Program-made: the position numbers and the translations under genes | Source: a virus | DNA: 28,461 nucleotides | Strand: one strand, 5' to 3' | Virus record (IMG/VR): IMGVR_UViG_3300009507_000088 | Coordinates: 1 to 28,461 of that record | Part shown: piece after piece, positions 1 to 9,373 of the stretch | Layout: every line of letters begins with the position of its first letter | Numbering within the stretch: the first letter of the stretch is position 1 | Notes under the pieces: model-generated | What the model saw: the letters and a program-made list of their open reading frames with translations, nothing else | Told to the model about the DNA's origin: nothing | Databases searched by the model: none

Positions 1-3000
1 AATAGGTATATCCATTAACATATAGTTGTGCTTGAATACCACCTGCTTCATCTGTGACCGATCGTGTAACTGCAAATTGTTGGTTTCCAGTATTGCCTTG
101 CCAAGGAACTACAAATAATTTTTTACAAGCATTATTACCGGCTGCGCCGATTGTTACTCGTTGAAGAGATGTTACGCTTTGAGTTGTATTTGTACTTGAA
201 ATTGCTTTAGCAAATCCAACTCCTCCGGAATTACCGTGATATCCTGTAAAAAATAGTGCAGCATTTTTTCTAACAAAGTTACCATGACCAGTATTGTATA
301 TTTGATCAGTATAACCTGTAATCTTAGCAGGAGATCTCCATGAACCAGTATTACCTTGTCCAGTTTGTCCATGGTTATTTCTTCCCCATGTCCATAAGTC
401 ATGATTCGGATTGGTCCAAGTAGAAAAGGTTGAAGAGTTCTTCCGTAAAGCCCATACAACGTTTTGTGTTGTATTATTTTGCCAATGATTAATTTGTAAA
501 TCAACAATTCCTGTTAATCGAGTTTGATAATTTGGAATAAAGGTACTTGTAGTTGCACTAAGAGTATATGATGTTGCATTTGTTGTTCCAGGACTATTTG
601 GAAACAACCCGTTCTTTAATGCATTTGTTCCAGAATATGGATATACTCTAAAGCGCGTATTCTTTCTTTCGTTATTACCATCGCCAAGAATTACAAAATA
701 CCAATAATTATTTGGTAATTTAATAGCATCTAGGTTTTTAAGGCCATGTGGTTGAGAATCTTTCCTTCTAAAAATTCGTGTATTACCGCCATCATTGACC
801 ATTGGAGAACCAAGATTTCGATTAATTCCGTCATGAACAGGTACCATAAATTGATTATTTACTCCACGCGTAGCTTGGTTGCCTGATTCATAATATGCGT
901 TTATTCCCCAATGCCATAATTCATTAGCGTCATCGTCGCCTTCTTTTCCAACAATAACAAAATGATCCCAACAACTAGAAACGATTTTCTTAATATACCA
1001 AGGGTAATCTGAATCATAATTTGCATTTTCTGGAGTATAGAAGTTAAAGGATTTGTTTCCTGGAGACTGAACTCTTTCTGGCTCTCCGTTAGGACTGCCT
1101 GTTAATGTTTGAGTTGAGTTTCCATATTCCCACCAAAGAACGGCTCCCATTTGAGTTTGCCCCGGCCCCCAGATTATTGGACCTCGTGCGGTCGTTGCAT
1201 TAGCGCTGTTAGCAGATGCGTTTTCATACCAATAGTTAGCATTAAGATGACCTCCAGAAATTACACGACCACGTATTGTTGGTTTGTTTATTCCATCATC
1301 TTCGTTATTGCCTGTAAAGAATTTAGCATCATCTAAATCATAGCCATCTTTAGTAATAACATGAAATCCATTTCTTCTCCACCAATAATCACCTGAGAGG
1401 TAAGTATCATATGCTACTTGTTTTATTCGAATATAATTACATTTATTAGAACTGAATATCGCGGTTGCGTTTGGAACCATACATGGTATCGGCGTATGAT
1501 CTGTAATTTGATCAACAGTTAACCCGCTTGCACTATTTGAAGTCCAATTGTTTTCTGGGTTTATATACGCGCCTTGCCCGCGTAATCCATAATAATTTGA
1601 TTGATAACCCCAAGCATATGGAATTCCATCTTCATCAATCATCATCGTGCGATGACCATTTGGAACGATTTCTTTTGCCTTTGCCCATGTTCCAGTAATT
1701 GGAGATAGCGCTGCAATTGGCGCGCCATCGGTATATTTTTGAGTTCCATAATCATAGTCATCACTATGAACTGTTGCCATCTTATCATCAGATGTAATAT
1801 ACATCCAATTTTGATTTAAATTTGACATTGAGGTTCCCCAAAGTTTATTACCGGTTGACCCTGTTAGATATACTTCATCCTTAGAATTCTGATTACCTGA
1901 ACTAGTGTTAGCGTTTTCAAATATTGTCAAGTTACCTTCACGTGCAGGTAATTTCCAAATACGGCCAACGTTTTCAAAAACATTAATTCGATCTAAAAGA
2001 ATTTGGTTTTCAGCTTCAACCGATGCAAGAGTATTTGAAAGAGATGTATTAACTGTGGTTTCTAAAGTATCAACCGTGGTATTAACAACATCAAGTTGAT
2101 TTTCTAAATAACTTTTACTTACAGCATCTTCATTTGCAACAGGCCACTTCGTTCTTAATTGGCCTGATGTTGTATAACCTGCAACGAAACCATTTTGAGT
2201 ATCTGCAAAATACGGATCAAAGGTGCTTCTTACATTAAGTTGTCTTCCACTATTTGTAAGATCTATTGTTTTACTGTTGTAGTTTACTGCAATAGATCCG
2301 CCATTAATATCAAGGAATGATTGTTGAACTCCAGCAGCATCGAAGAGTTTAATTCCAGTACCTCCAGATAAGTCATTTTTATTTCTCAAACGGAAATTAA
2401 TAACTGCGTCCTCCGCGACTTTCATTATATATCTTTGACCTGTTGGAGCGGTTTCAAATAAATCTGTGAGAGTTACTGTTCCAGAGGTTTGGCCAACTAA
2501 AGCTGGATTAATTAACTTAGCAATTTTTTCATAAGTTGTATCATTAGAATCAAATGAAACTTGTTTAACTCCATCTGGAACCAACCATGTTGAAAATTCA
2601 GCATCTTCAACATATGCAAGGCCATTTCCTTCATCTGCTTGATCCCAATTAGTTAATACATCAGAATCAACTGCAATGATTGTTCCAACCGGTAATAATT
2701 GTACTGGAATTGAAAAGTTAGCTGCGGTTAAACTACTTGAAACAGCTAATTCAATATCATCTGCAAAATCTGTTTTTGTTACCCATTCTAATGTATCTCC
2801 GCCGATGTCCCAACTTAGAATAGAATCTTCAAGCGGCTTACTTGTAGGAATTTCCCAATCATAACCTATGCCTGGGAATGAAAGAATAGGCGCCGTTGAA
2901 TCGCTAAATTCAATTTCATCGCCTTCAATAAATAAATTGTTATTAAGAGTTGCATTTCCATTTTGAAATAATGTTCCTCCACCCCAAACGATTTCATCAG

Positions 3001-3589
3001 TTACAATTAATCCTCCGGCTGTAGTTTCAATATCACCGCCATTTACTTTTAAACCAAGACCATCTTGAAGGTAAGAATCGAGTGGGCCCCAACTTAATCC
3101 ACCGTCGACCGATAAGTTACCTCCGCCATCAACACTGAAACCATTTGCTTCAAGTTGTCCGCCAACTACTAAATCACCGCTTCCTCCAATTTCTAAATTA
3201 CCATCAGTAATTAATAAGGTAGATGGCGAAGCCGACTTTAATGTTAGAGATACAACAGGATCTAATATTGACTTTTGAAAAGTAATATTTGGATCATAAA
3301 ATTTAGTATATGTAACTTCTGGTTGATCCAGTTGGCCAATAACTAAATTTCCTGAAGCAATACTAACGGAATTTAAAAGTCCGGCAAAAGATGCGCTTGC
3401 AAAAGAACTAGGTCCATCAAAGGTTTTGTTTCCAGTTATTGTTTGGTTGTTAGATATACCAACGACGCTGTCAATAGTTGGTATTTCCGTTATGTTAATT
3501 TCGCCAATTAACTCATTACACTTATCAGCCCATTGCTTAAAGGTGTCTGTGGAAATTACTGTTTCAAATGTTTTATTGTTTAAGGGCAT
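1..3589 (-). CDS. Tail fibre / adhesin with RCC1-like region (3' end cut by window start)
   Basis: The frame starts at ATG 3589 and stays open to the window edge, so at least 1196 residues are present and the C-terminus is missing. The N-terminus (MPLNNKTFETVISTDTF) resembles attachment ends of marine T4-like fibre proteins. Residues about 110-230 are Gly/Asn-rich and beta-repetitive. Residues about 483-535 form a heptad-like coiled coil (LENQLDVVNTTVDTLE), likely a trimerisation stalk. From about residue 550 the protein is Trp/Gly-rich with degenerate RCC1-type blade motifs: WGYQSNYYGLRGQG at 660, WGPGQTQMG at 807, WGIN at 894 and WGRNNHGQTGQGN at 1068. I infer a beta-propeller or similar host-contact head. 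It is the last gene of the leftward baseplate block and has its own TATAAATA box 26 bases upstream. Fibre role is fairly sure; RCC1 fold moderately so. Confidence 0.8.
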   Translation of the reverse strand, partial: MPLNNKTFETVISTDTFKQWADKCNELIGEINITEIPTIDSVVGISNNQTITGNKTFDGPSSFASASFAGLLNSVSIASGNLVIGQLDQPEVTYTKFYDPNITFQKSILDPVVSLTLKSASPSTLLITDGNLEIGGSGDLVVGGQLEANGFSVDGGGNLSVDGGLSWGPLDSYLQDGLGLKVNGGDIETTAGGLIVTDEIVWGGGTLFQNGNATLNNNLFIEGDEIEFSDSTAPILSFPGIGYDWEIPTSKPLEDSILSWDIGGDTLEWVTKTDFADDIELAVSSSLTAANFSIPVQLLPVGTIIAVDSDVLTNWDQADEGNGLAYVEDAEFSTWLVPDGVKQVSFDSNDTTYEKIAKLINPALVGQTSGTVTLTDLFETAPTGQRYIMKVAEDAVINFRLRNKNDLSGGTGIKLFDAAGVQQSFLDINGGSIAVNYNSKTIDLTNSGRQLNVRSTFDPYFADTQNGFVAGYTTSGQLRTKWPVANEDAVSKSYLENQLDVVNTTVDTLETTVNTSLSNTLASVEAENQILLDRINVFENVGRIWKLPAREGNLTIFENANTSSGNQNSKDEVYLTGSTGNKLWGTSMSNLNQNWMYITSDDKMATVHSDDYDYGTQKYTDGAPIAALSPITGTWAKAKEIVPNGHRTMMIDEDGIPYAWGYQSNYYGLRGQGAYINPENNWTSNSASGLTVDQITDHTPIPCMVPNATAIFSSNKCNYIRIKQVAYDTYLSGDYWWRRNGFHVITKDGYDLDDAKFFTGNNEDDGINKPTIRGRVISGGHLNANYWYENASANSANATTARGPIIWGPGQTQMGAVLWWEYGNSTQTLTGSPNGEPERVQSPGNKSFNFYTPENANYDSDYPWYIKKIVSSCWDHFVIVGKEGDDDANELWHWGINAYYESGNQATRGVNNQFMVPVHDGINRNLGSPMVNDGGNTRIFRRKDSQPHGLKNLDAIKLPNNYWYFVILGDGNNERKNTRFRVYPYSGTNALKNGLFPNSPGTTNATSYTLSATTSTFIPNYQTRLTGIVDLQINHWQNNTTQNVVWALRKNSSTFSTWTNPNHDLWTWGRNNHGQTGQGNTGSWRSPAKITGYTDQIYNTGHGNFVRKNAALFFTGYHGNSGGVGFAKAISSTNTTQSVTSLQRVTIGAAGNNACKKLFVVPWQGNTGNQQFAVTRSVTDEAGGIQAQLYVNGYTY

Positions 3590-3607
3590 CTTTAAAGTAT
3601 ATACTAT

Positions 3608-3823
3608 TTAATTATTATTTATATCAGATAAAATATGAGTTTCTAAAACAGATATTCTATCATGGAGCTGTTTAATTTGTTTTTTTAAATTAAGAATCTC
3701 TCGGTTCTTTTTCTTTTTAGCCATCGCCGATCGATACGCATCTTTATCTGTATTAACAATAGCGCCGCTTTGGTAATCTTTAACCAAAGATGCTTCATTT
3801 TCTAATGGTTTAAATCTAGCCAC
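3608..3823 (-). CDS. Small coiled-coil protein after the gp10-position gene (71 aa)
   Basis: The reading frame begins at a GTG codon (3823-3821) five bases after the stop of the 1847-aa gene, which gives an N-terminus ARFKPLENEASLVKDYQSGA. I recall similar small proteins from marine T4-like phages, but cannot verify this here. The only internal ATG (about residue 34) would remove that part, so GTG is the better start. Residues about 35-65 are Lys-rich then heptad-like (ILNLKKQIKQLHDRISVLE), predicting a short coiled coil. There is no signal peptide or membrane segment. Its place between the large wedge/pin protein and the fibre suggests a minor virion part or assembly factor. Function is unknown. 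Confidence 0.75.
   Translation of the reverse strand: MARFKPLENEASLVKDYQSGAIVNTDKDAYRSAMAKKKKNREILNLKKQIKQLHDRISVLETHILSDINNN
3616..3623 (-). promoter_or_regulatory. T4-type late promoter box for the tail fibre
   Basis: A perfect TATAAATA reads on the minus strand inside the 3' end of the 71-aa gene. It lies 26 bases before the fibre start at 3589. By analogy with T4 late promoters (gp55 sigma factor), transcription would begin about 6 bases downstream, giving a leader of about 20 bases. The box is seen; its activity is inferred. Confidence 0.6.
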
Positions 3824-3828
3824 TTATA

Positions 3829-6800
3829 TTATGCAGTTGCGATTATTCTTAGATCTTTAACAGTTACAATATCAGTATTATTTTTACCCCACATAACAGC
3901 TTTTATAATGAATGAAGTAAAGTCAATATCAGACGTGTCTTCTTCTAAGTTCTTTCTAAATAATACGTCGGAATATGTTTTACCATCAGAGTTAATAGGA
4001 ACAACCTTTGGTTCAGTTGGAGTAATTTCCCACCATTCATTTTGGTCATTATCATCAGAAGGTGTTATATCAGGGTTTATTCTAACGCCGTCTTCATCAT
4101 CAAACATTTTAATAAAGAATTGAATTTCTGATGTTTCAGTTGGACGATTTATCGCAGCATAAACATCAACTTGATCTGAAGGAGTTTCTAAAGCAATTTT
4201 CTTTGTATAATATTGAGAAGTATTTTTCTCATCTTCATAACCGCCCTTTTCTTCAATAAAGTAACTTCTTACTTCTAAAGCGATTCCATTCTTCTCAAGC
4301 ATTGGCGTAACTCGGTTATCGCTTGTTCCAATAATAATATCAAGTGTAGTGTCTTCAGCATTTCCAGCATTAACACTATGATTTACATCTCTTAATTCAA
4401 TTGGAGTATTACTCTGAATATTATATTTCTTATTATTTAGTGTAAGCTTATTAACGATTGAGGTTTTACCAGATATTGACATCGCGCTTTGATTAAGGTT
4501 TGCCGCTGCAAATTTTATCGTTGGTAAGTAACCAACAGCAGTAGCACCTTCGCCTCCGCCAATGTCTTCTATTGTAATTGTTGGTGGAGAAATATAACCC
4601 TCACCTTCATTAGTAATAACAATATCTGCAATAGCACCGGTATTCGCATCAATGACCGCGACGGCTTCTGCCGCAGTTGAATCAGGAACATCAACTAGAA
4701 CGCCTGCACTATTTAGTTCTTGTGGAGCCGATATTAATACTGTGGTTGATGTAGTATAACCAGATCCTCCATTAGTAATTTCAACAGAATCTAAATATCC
4801 GCCAATTCGTGCTTGAGCTTTAATTGTAGCTCTACCAGTTTTAAAGGTAGCTCTTCTTAACTTGAATTTTAAGTCTCGGTTTTGCTCAGCGGTCCATGTT
4901 CGTTTATTACTACTTGTAAAGAATGAACCAACTGCAGGCTGCTTAGAAATAATTTGGTTTGTAATTAAATCAACCTTGTCTCCACCCATTTCAGCAATAT
5001 ACACTGTATATGATGGATCAACTGAGAATATAACAACAGCATACTCGGTTTTACCATTGAGGTAAACTGGTTTTTTAAACTCAAACTTAGTTGCAATTGA
5101 AGAGTTATTCGAAGTCTTTATTTGGCTTGGCTTTAATACTCTTTGACTGCCAGGAAGAATTTTGTTTGTTGGGTAACCATTCTCAACAGTAACAAGATAG
5201 GCTCTTACATTTGCACGCCCTCTTTTTTGGAAATACACATCCACACTTGAGGCATATATACCGGTTGTATCTCTAACAAAGAATGTTTGAGCGACAGGGT
5301 CCCACCTTCTAACGTTCACCGCTGTAGATGAACTAATTTGTACCTCTTCAAAAGATGAATCAACACTTTGTGAGACATCCGTAATAGATGTTCTTACTAC
5401 AGAACGGTTTGCCCGTAACGGTCTAACTACTAGTCTTGGAACGCTTGTACTTACAATTGATTCTTGTTGAACCGCACCCAAACCATTTGAAATATATCTA
5501 GCAATTGCACTACTAGTTTCTTCAGATTCTAAATTACGAGGAGAATCTGTAAACTTAAGAGTTTTTTCACCAGAAGCAAATTTAAGAGATGGCGTATTAG
5601 GAACAATAAATACCGCTTGTAATGTTCCATCAGAATCTGAAATTAACAATTGCGGATTTTGTCCTCTCCAAGTTTTGCCATTACTAGCTCTTAAGAATCT
5701 TCTATTATAAAACCTAAAGCTTCGGTTAGTACTAGCGTTTGGATTAAAATCTAAAACATCAGCACCTCCCGTATATCTAGTTACATATTTAGTAACATCA
5801 ACGTCATCAAAGAAAGCGTAATACCTTGTATTTGGTTTAAGATCTTCAACTCTAACCCACACTTGGCGTGAGCGCATGAATGGCTTATATGATACCGATG
5901 TTAAGAAGGTTCCTAAAGATTTATTAATAGAATCTTCTGTTAATCTCGTAAAGGTACCAGTTCTAGTTTGATCCAATCGCCTAGTTTCAGACTCAATCGT
6001 TTCTGATAGCGTTGTAGTTAAAGAGGTATCAAAAACATCAGTCCTTTGAGTTGTAATATCTGTTATTCCGACACCGCGCCTAAAGGGTATCCTTTCAAAA
6101 TCGGTATTAGTAACTTCAGTTCTTTCATCGCCAAGAAGAAGCGAACTTTCGCTTAATATGTTTGTTTCCGATTGAGTACTAAGCAAAGTGTTTCTGTTTG
6201 TCTGCCATGAGTTCCATTCGGTACCAAGAACTCCTGCTTCACGTGCAAGGTTTGATATTGTAGTATTTAATTCATTAAAGAGATCAGTTTCAATTGCAGG
6301 ATCGGTTTTAGTATCAACCCAAGTATCAACTTCTGGATTAAGCTCCATAATTCCTGAACTGTTTATTGTTTCATATGGCTGAACACTAATAAATTGAGTT
6401 CCAAGTTTTTGGTTTACATAATTAGTTTCTTTATATGGGAAACCAATAACGCGGCCGGTTGAACATGTCTTATTAAATTCTGAATCTGTACCAATTTCAG
6501 ATTCGTCAACAATATCAAATGGTAAGTTGGAACCAAAGTGGTATGGGTAAAGCTTACCCTCCCCTCTTTTAACCGAACACTTATAATATTTTTCTGAAAT
6601 ATTACCTACGGTGTGCCCTCTAAATCCATCAACGATAAATCCGTTTTTAAATCTTTCTTCGCCGTCAGTTCCATAGACGCCTTTATCTTTTGCTGATTTT
6701 TCTAAAAGAGAAAGAGCAGTATAATATTCAACATTAGAAATTCTAGAATCAAGTTGCCCAATATCACGCATCGTGTATCTTCTATTATTTACACGATCTT

Positions 6801-9372
6801 TAATTATGCCGCCTAAAGTAAACGTATAAGGAAATAGTGTTAAGTTGAATAGAATCATCGAGTCATCAGGAACTGATGGAAACTTTGGTTTCAAATCAGC
6901 TTCACCTTTTAAGATAGAGAAAATACCATTTGAACTAACAGTTATTAAATCTTTACGAGCTAGATAAAAATCTAGTTCCATTTCAACGGTACTATAAGGA
7001 TCTAAAGAGAACCTACCATTTGATGTTTCAACATACCTAAGGTCTATTACATCGTGTAAGCCTGTTTGTTGGAAAATAGGAATCTCTTCTAAAGGAACCT
7101 GTGAATCATCTGCATACTTATAACTGTTAACAGTATAAAAATTTCCACTGCCAACAAAATCCCAATGAGTATATGAAATTGTTGTTGCTCCATCTTTTAA
7201 ACAACGAACTTTTGCTTCCTTATAACTGTTCTTCCTTTGGCCGTCGTTAACTAGTTCCCATTCAGTTGTATCAACACTAATCAAATGGTAAACACCATCC
7301 AATGTTATTCTGTCTCCTACTTTAAACTCAAGAGGATCTCTAACTGGGTTGGTGTCTGGAATTTTAGCAGTTACATCTAAATTAGTAACTGAAGTTTTAA
7401 CTTTCTTTCCTAGCCTTTCAGAAATATTTGTTTCAACGCTTGCTAATAATCTAACCGCTTGACCATCAGCTGATGGCGTAAAGCCTGTTAAATCAATAGT
7501 TATAATATCGGCTGAACCGGTTCCCAATCCGATAATTTCAAAATCGGCGTTTGGCACATGTTGATATGTAACGTTGTTTCCATTATCAACCATTACAACC
7601 ATATTGGATTTACTCTTATCGATAAATCCATTATCTTCAGCTGTAAATGTTACTTTTACTTTATTATCAGCTGGGTCAAGTTGAGCTGTGCCATTTAAAA
7701 TTCTTTTTTCTGTTCCTTTTAAAGAACTCACTGTTTTAACAGTTTGATATGGAAGATTTAAGAATGATGAACTAATATTTGTATCATGTATGCGCTTACC
7801 GTTTTTTGGTTCAACGATAAAGTCCATAGTTCCTATATCAGTTAACCCTACATTACTTGCTACTGCGATTCGTTTAACATCTTTATATGGTCGACTGGTA
7901 TTATTAGAACGAGCAATGTCGGTAAGATATAGTCTAGCTCTTACTTTGCCATCGGCGTTTTCACCAAGTACCTCAACAGTTGATATTCTACATGTACCTA
8001 CATCATTAACAAAGTCGTTAACATCTTCAGTTGACCACATAGTATAAGTTTGAACATTTGCATAATCAAGTGCAGGTAAACCAAAGGATGTATCATCGAT
8101 GTAACCTTCAACATATGTTCCTAAATCTGCAGTGATCGCAGTTTTTAATAACTCGCCATTATTTTTATCTATATATGACTCACGCGCACGACTTGCAAAA
8201 AGAGAAATCTGCTCAGGTAGATCTACTCTATAACCTTTAACATAAGCAGTTGACGGTTGAATAGTAACAGCATAATCATCGTTAGAATCAGTAACACTTT
8301 GATATCCAGCTTCGTTTAAATCTTGTAATGATTTGTATAATCCATTAAATCTACCTACAGGATTTCCATCTTCGCCATCTCCACCCCAAATATCGCGAAC
8401 TTCTAAACTAAATGGATCTAAAACATAATCACCAGATTCCTCTGATGTTCTTGTTGCAAAAATATCGTTTAGCGGGCTTTCATTATTTTCAACTTTTGTT
8501 TCTAAAATAATATTAGAATCTTGAATTTCAAGTATAACAATATTAGATAGATCCAGAGTTTCGTCTTTAACGAGAGCTAGATTAAGTGAAATTTGATAAC
8601 GATCTGCGCCAGGCGCTGCATAGTTAGGAAACCCATTTGAGTTATCAAGAAGAGTTTGGTCATCATTATAATTAACGGTATCTTCTCTTACAGTTAATAT
8701 AAGATAGCCGGAATATACAAATTCATCGTCATCTAATGCAATCGCTGTAATTTGTTCTTTAACAGGAACACAATTTCCCTTTATGAAAAATATACCATTA
8801 CTGATACTTGCGCCAACTGCTAAACCTTGCTTAATAACTCCAGCAATAAAGGATGTATCAATTTCTTTATTTTCAATTGTAATATCAGTCGCACTAAATT
8901 CACCGAGGTTTGTATCATCTTCGCTAACAGTGTCGGCAGTATAATGAATAAAAAGCCTATATGTTTTACTAGGGTTTTCTGATTCTTCATTAGCTTCTAA
9001 AATATCAACTTTGTTTATACTAGCAGTAAGCGTAGTATTAATCTGTTGTAATTCTATATTAGCTAAATCAGTTGACCATAATTCAAATGTCGATACAAAA
9101 TCACTAGGTACTTCTACATCGATATAACGTAAAGTATCATCAAATGAAGCGCCTCCTCCTACAATAGGAGAATTAGATTGAAACAAACCCTGGCCAAGTT
9201 TATCAACCTGGCTTTGCAAAATTGATTGTGCCTGATTTAATTCCCTAGCTTGAACACTTTGGCCTGGCTTAAATAAAATTCTTAAATAATTTTTATCTTC
9301 AGGCGTTAATCCATTAGCATCAGGTGTATTAAAGTCGTCATAATAATTTTCCGGATATATTGTAATTGACAT
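3829..9372 (-). CDS. Large baseplate structural protein, DUF4815-like, in the gp10 position (1847 aa)
   Basis: The N-terminus carries the motif KPGQSVQARELNQAQS (residues 35-50), typical of the DUF4815-type N-terminal domain in phage tail proteins, followed by LGQGLFQSNSPIVGGG. The middle is beta-rich. Residues about 1027-1145 are polar and probably helical (NELNTTISNLAREAG; then a Thr/Arg/Glu-rich stretch to SETIESETRRLDQ). At about 1525-1610 there are two repeats of the type I.NGGSGY.....V.I / ITNEGEGYISPPTITI, a beta element common in marine phage structural proteins. The gene follows gp8 with a one-base gap, the T4 position of gp9-gp10, but it is three times the length of T4 gp10 (602 aa). 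I infer a wedge/pin protein linking wedge and fibres; the exact T4 counterpart is uncertain. Confidence 0.75.
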   Translation of the reverse strand: MSITIYPENYYDDFNTPDANGLTPEDKNYLRILFKPGQSVQARELNQAQSILQSQVDKLGQGLFQSNSPIVGGGASFDDTLRYIDVEVPSDFVSTFELWSTDLANIELQQINTTLTASINKVDILEANEESENPSKTYRLFIHYTADTVSEDDTNLGEFSATDITIENKEIDTSFIAGVIKQGLAVGASISNGIFFIKGNCVPVKEQITAIALDDDEFVYSGYLILTVREDTVNYNDDQTLLDNSNGFPNYAAPGADRYQISLNLALVKDETLDLSNIVILEIQDSNIILETKVENNESPLNDIFATRTSEESGDYVLDPFSLEVRDIWGGDGEDGNPVGRFNGLYKSLQDLNEAGYQSVTDSNDDYAVTIQPSTAYVKGYRVDLPEQISLFASRARESYIDKNNGELLKTAITADLGTYVEGYIDDTSFGLPALDYANVQTYTMWSTEDVNDFVNDVGTCRISTVEVLGENADGKVRARLYLTDIARSNNTSRPYKDVKRIAVASNVGLTDIGTMDFIVEPKNGKRIHDTNISSSFLNLPYQTVKTVSSLKGTEKRILNGTAQLDPADNKVKVTFTAEDNGFIDKSKSNMVVMVDNGNNVTYQHVPNADFEIIGLGTGSADIITIDLTGFTPSADGQAVRLLASVETNISERLGKKVKTSVTNLDVTAKIPDTNPVRDPLEFKVGDRITLDGVYHLISVDTTEWELVNDGQRKNSYKEAKVRCLKDGATTISYTHWDFVGSGNFYTVNSYKYADDSQVPLEEIPIFQQTGLHDVIDLRYVETSNGRFSLDPYSTVEMELDFYLARKDLITVSSNGIFSILKGEADLKPKFPSVPDDSMILFNLTLFPYTFTLGGIIKDRVNNRRYTMRDIGQLDSRISNVEYYTALSLLEKSAKDKGVYGTDGEERFKNGFIVDGFRGHTVGNISEKYYKCSVKRGEGKLYPYHFGSNLPFDIVDESEIGTDSEFNKTCSTGRVIGFPYKETNYVNQKLGTQFISVQPYETINSSGIMELNPEVDTWVDTKTDPAIETDLFNELNTTISNLAREAGVLGTEWNSWQTNRNTLLSTQSETNILSESSLLLGDERTEVTNTDFERIPFRRGVGITDITTQRTDVFDTSLTTTLSETIESETRRLDQTRTGTFTRLTEDSINKSLGTFLTSVSYKPFMRSRQVWVRVEDLKPNTRYYAFFDDVDVTKYVTRYTGGADVLDFNPNASTNRSFRFYNRRFLRASNGKTWRGQNPQLLISDSDGTLQAVFIVPNTPSLKFASGEKTLKFTDSPRNLESEETSSAIARYISNGLGAVQQESIVSTSVPRLVVRPLRANRSVVRTSITDVSQSVDSSFEEVQISSSTAVNVRRWDPVAQTFFVRDTTGIYASSVDVYFQKRGRANVRAYLVTVENGYPTNKILPGSQRVLKPSQIKTSNNSSIATKFEFKKPVYLNGKTEYAVVIFSVDPSYTVYIAEMGGDKVDLITNQIISKQPAVGSFFTSSNKRTWTAEQNRDLKFKLRRATFKTGRATIKAQARIGGYLDSVEITNGGSGYTTSTTVLISAPQELNSAGVLVDVPDSTAAEAVAVIDANTGAIADIVITNEGEGYISPPTITIEDIGGGEGATAVGYLPTIKFAAANLNQSAMSISGKTSIVNKLTLNNKKYNIQSNTPIELRDVNHSVNAGNAEDTTLDIIIGTSDNRVTPMLEKNGIALEVRSYFIEEKGGYEDEKNTSQYYTKKIALETPSDQVDVYAAINRPTETSEIQFFIKMFDDEDGVRINPDITPSDDNDQNEWWEITPTEPKVVPINSDGKTYSDVLFRKNLEEDTSDIDFTSFIIKAVMWGKNNTDIVTVKDLRIIATA

Positions 9373-9373
9373 T

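Noticed and set aside
172-507. A 111-aa minus-strand frame inside the tail-fibre gene
   Set aside because: It overlaps in another phase the fibre frame, which is continuous from 3589 to the window edge and has recognisable coiled-coil and WG motifs; the small frame has no such features.
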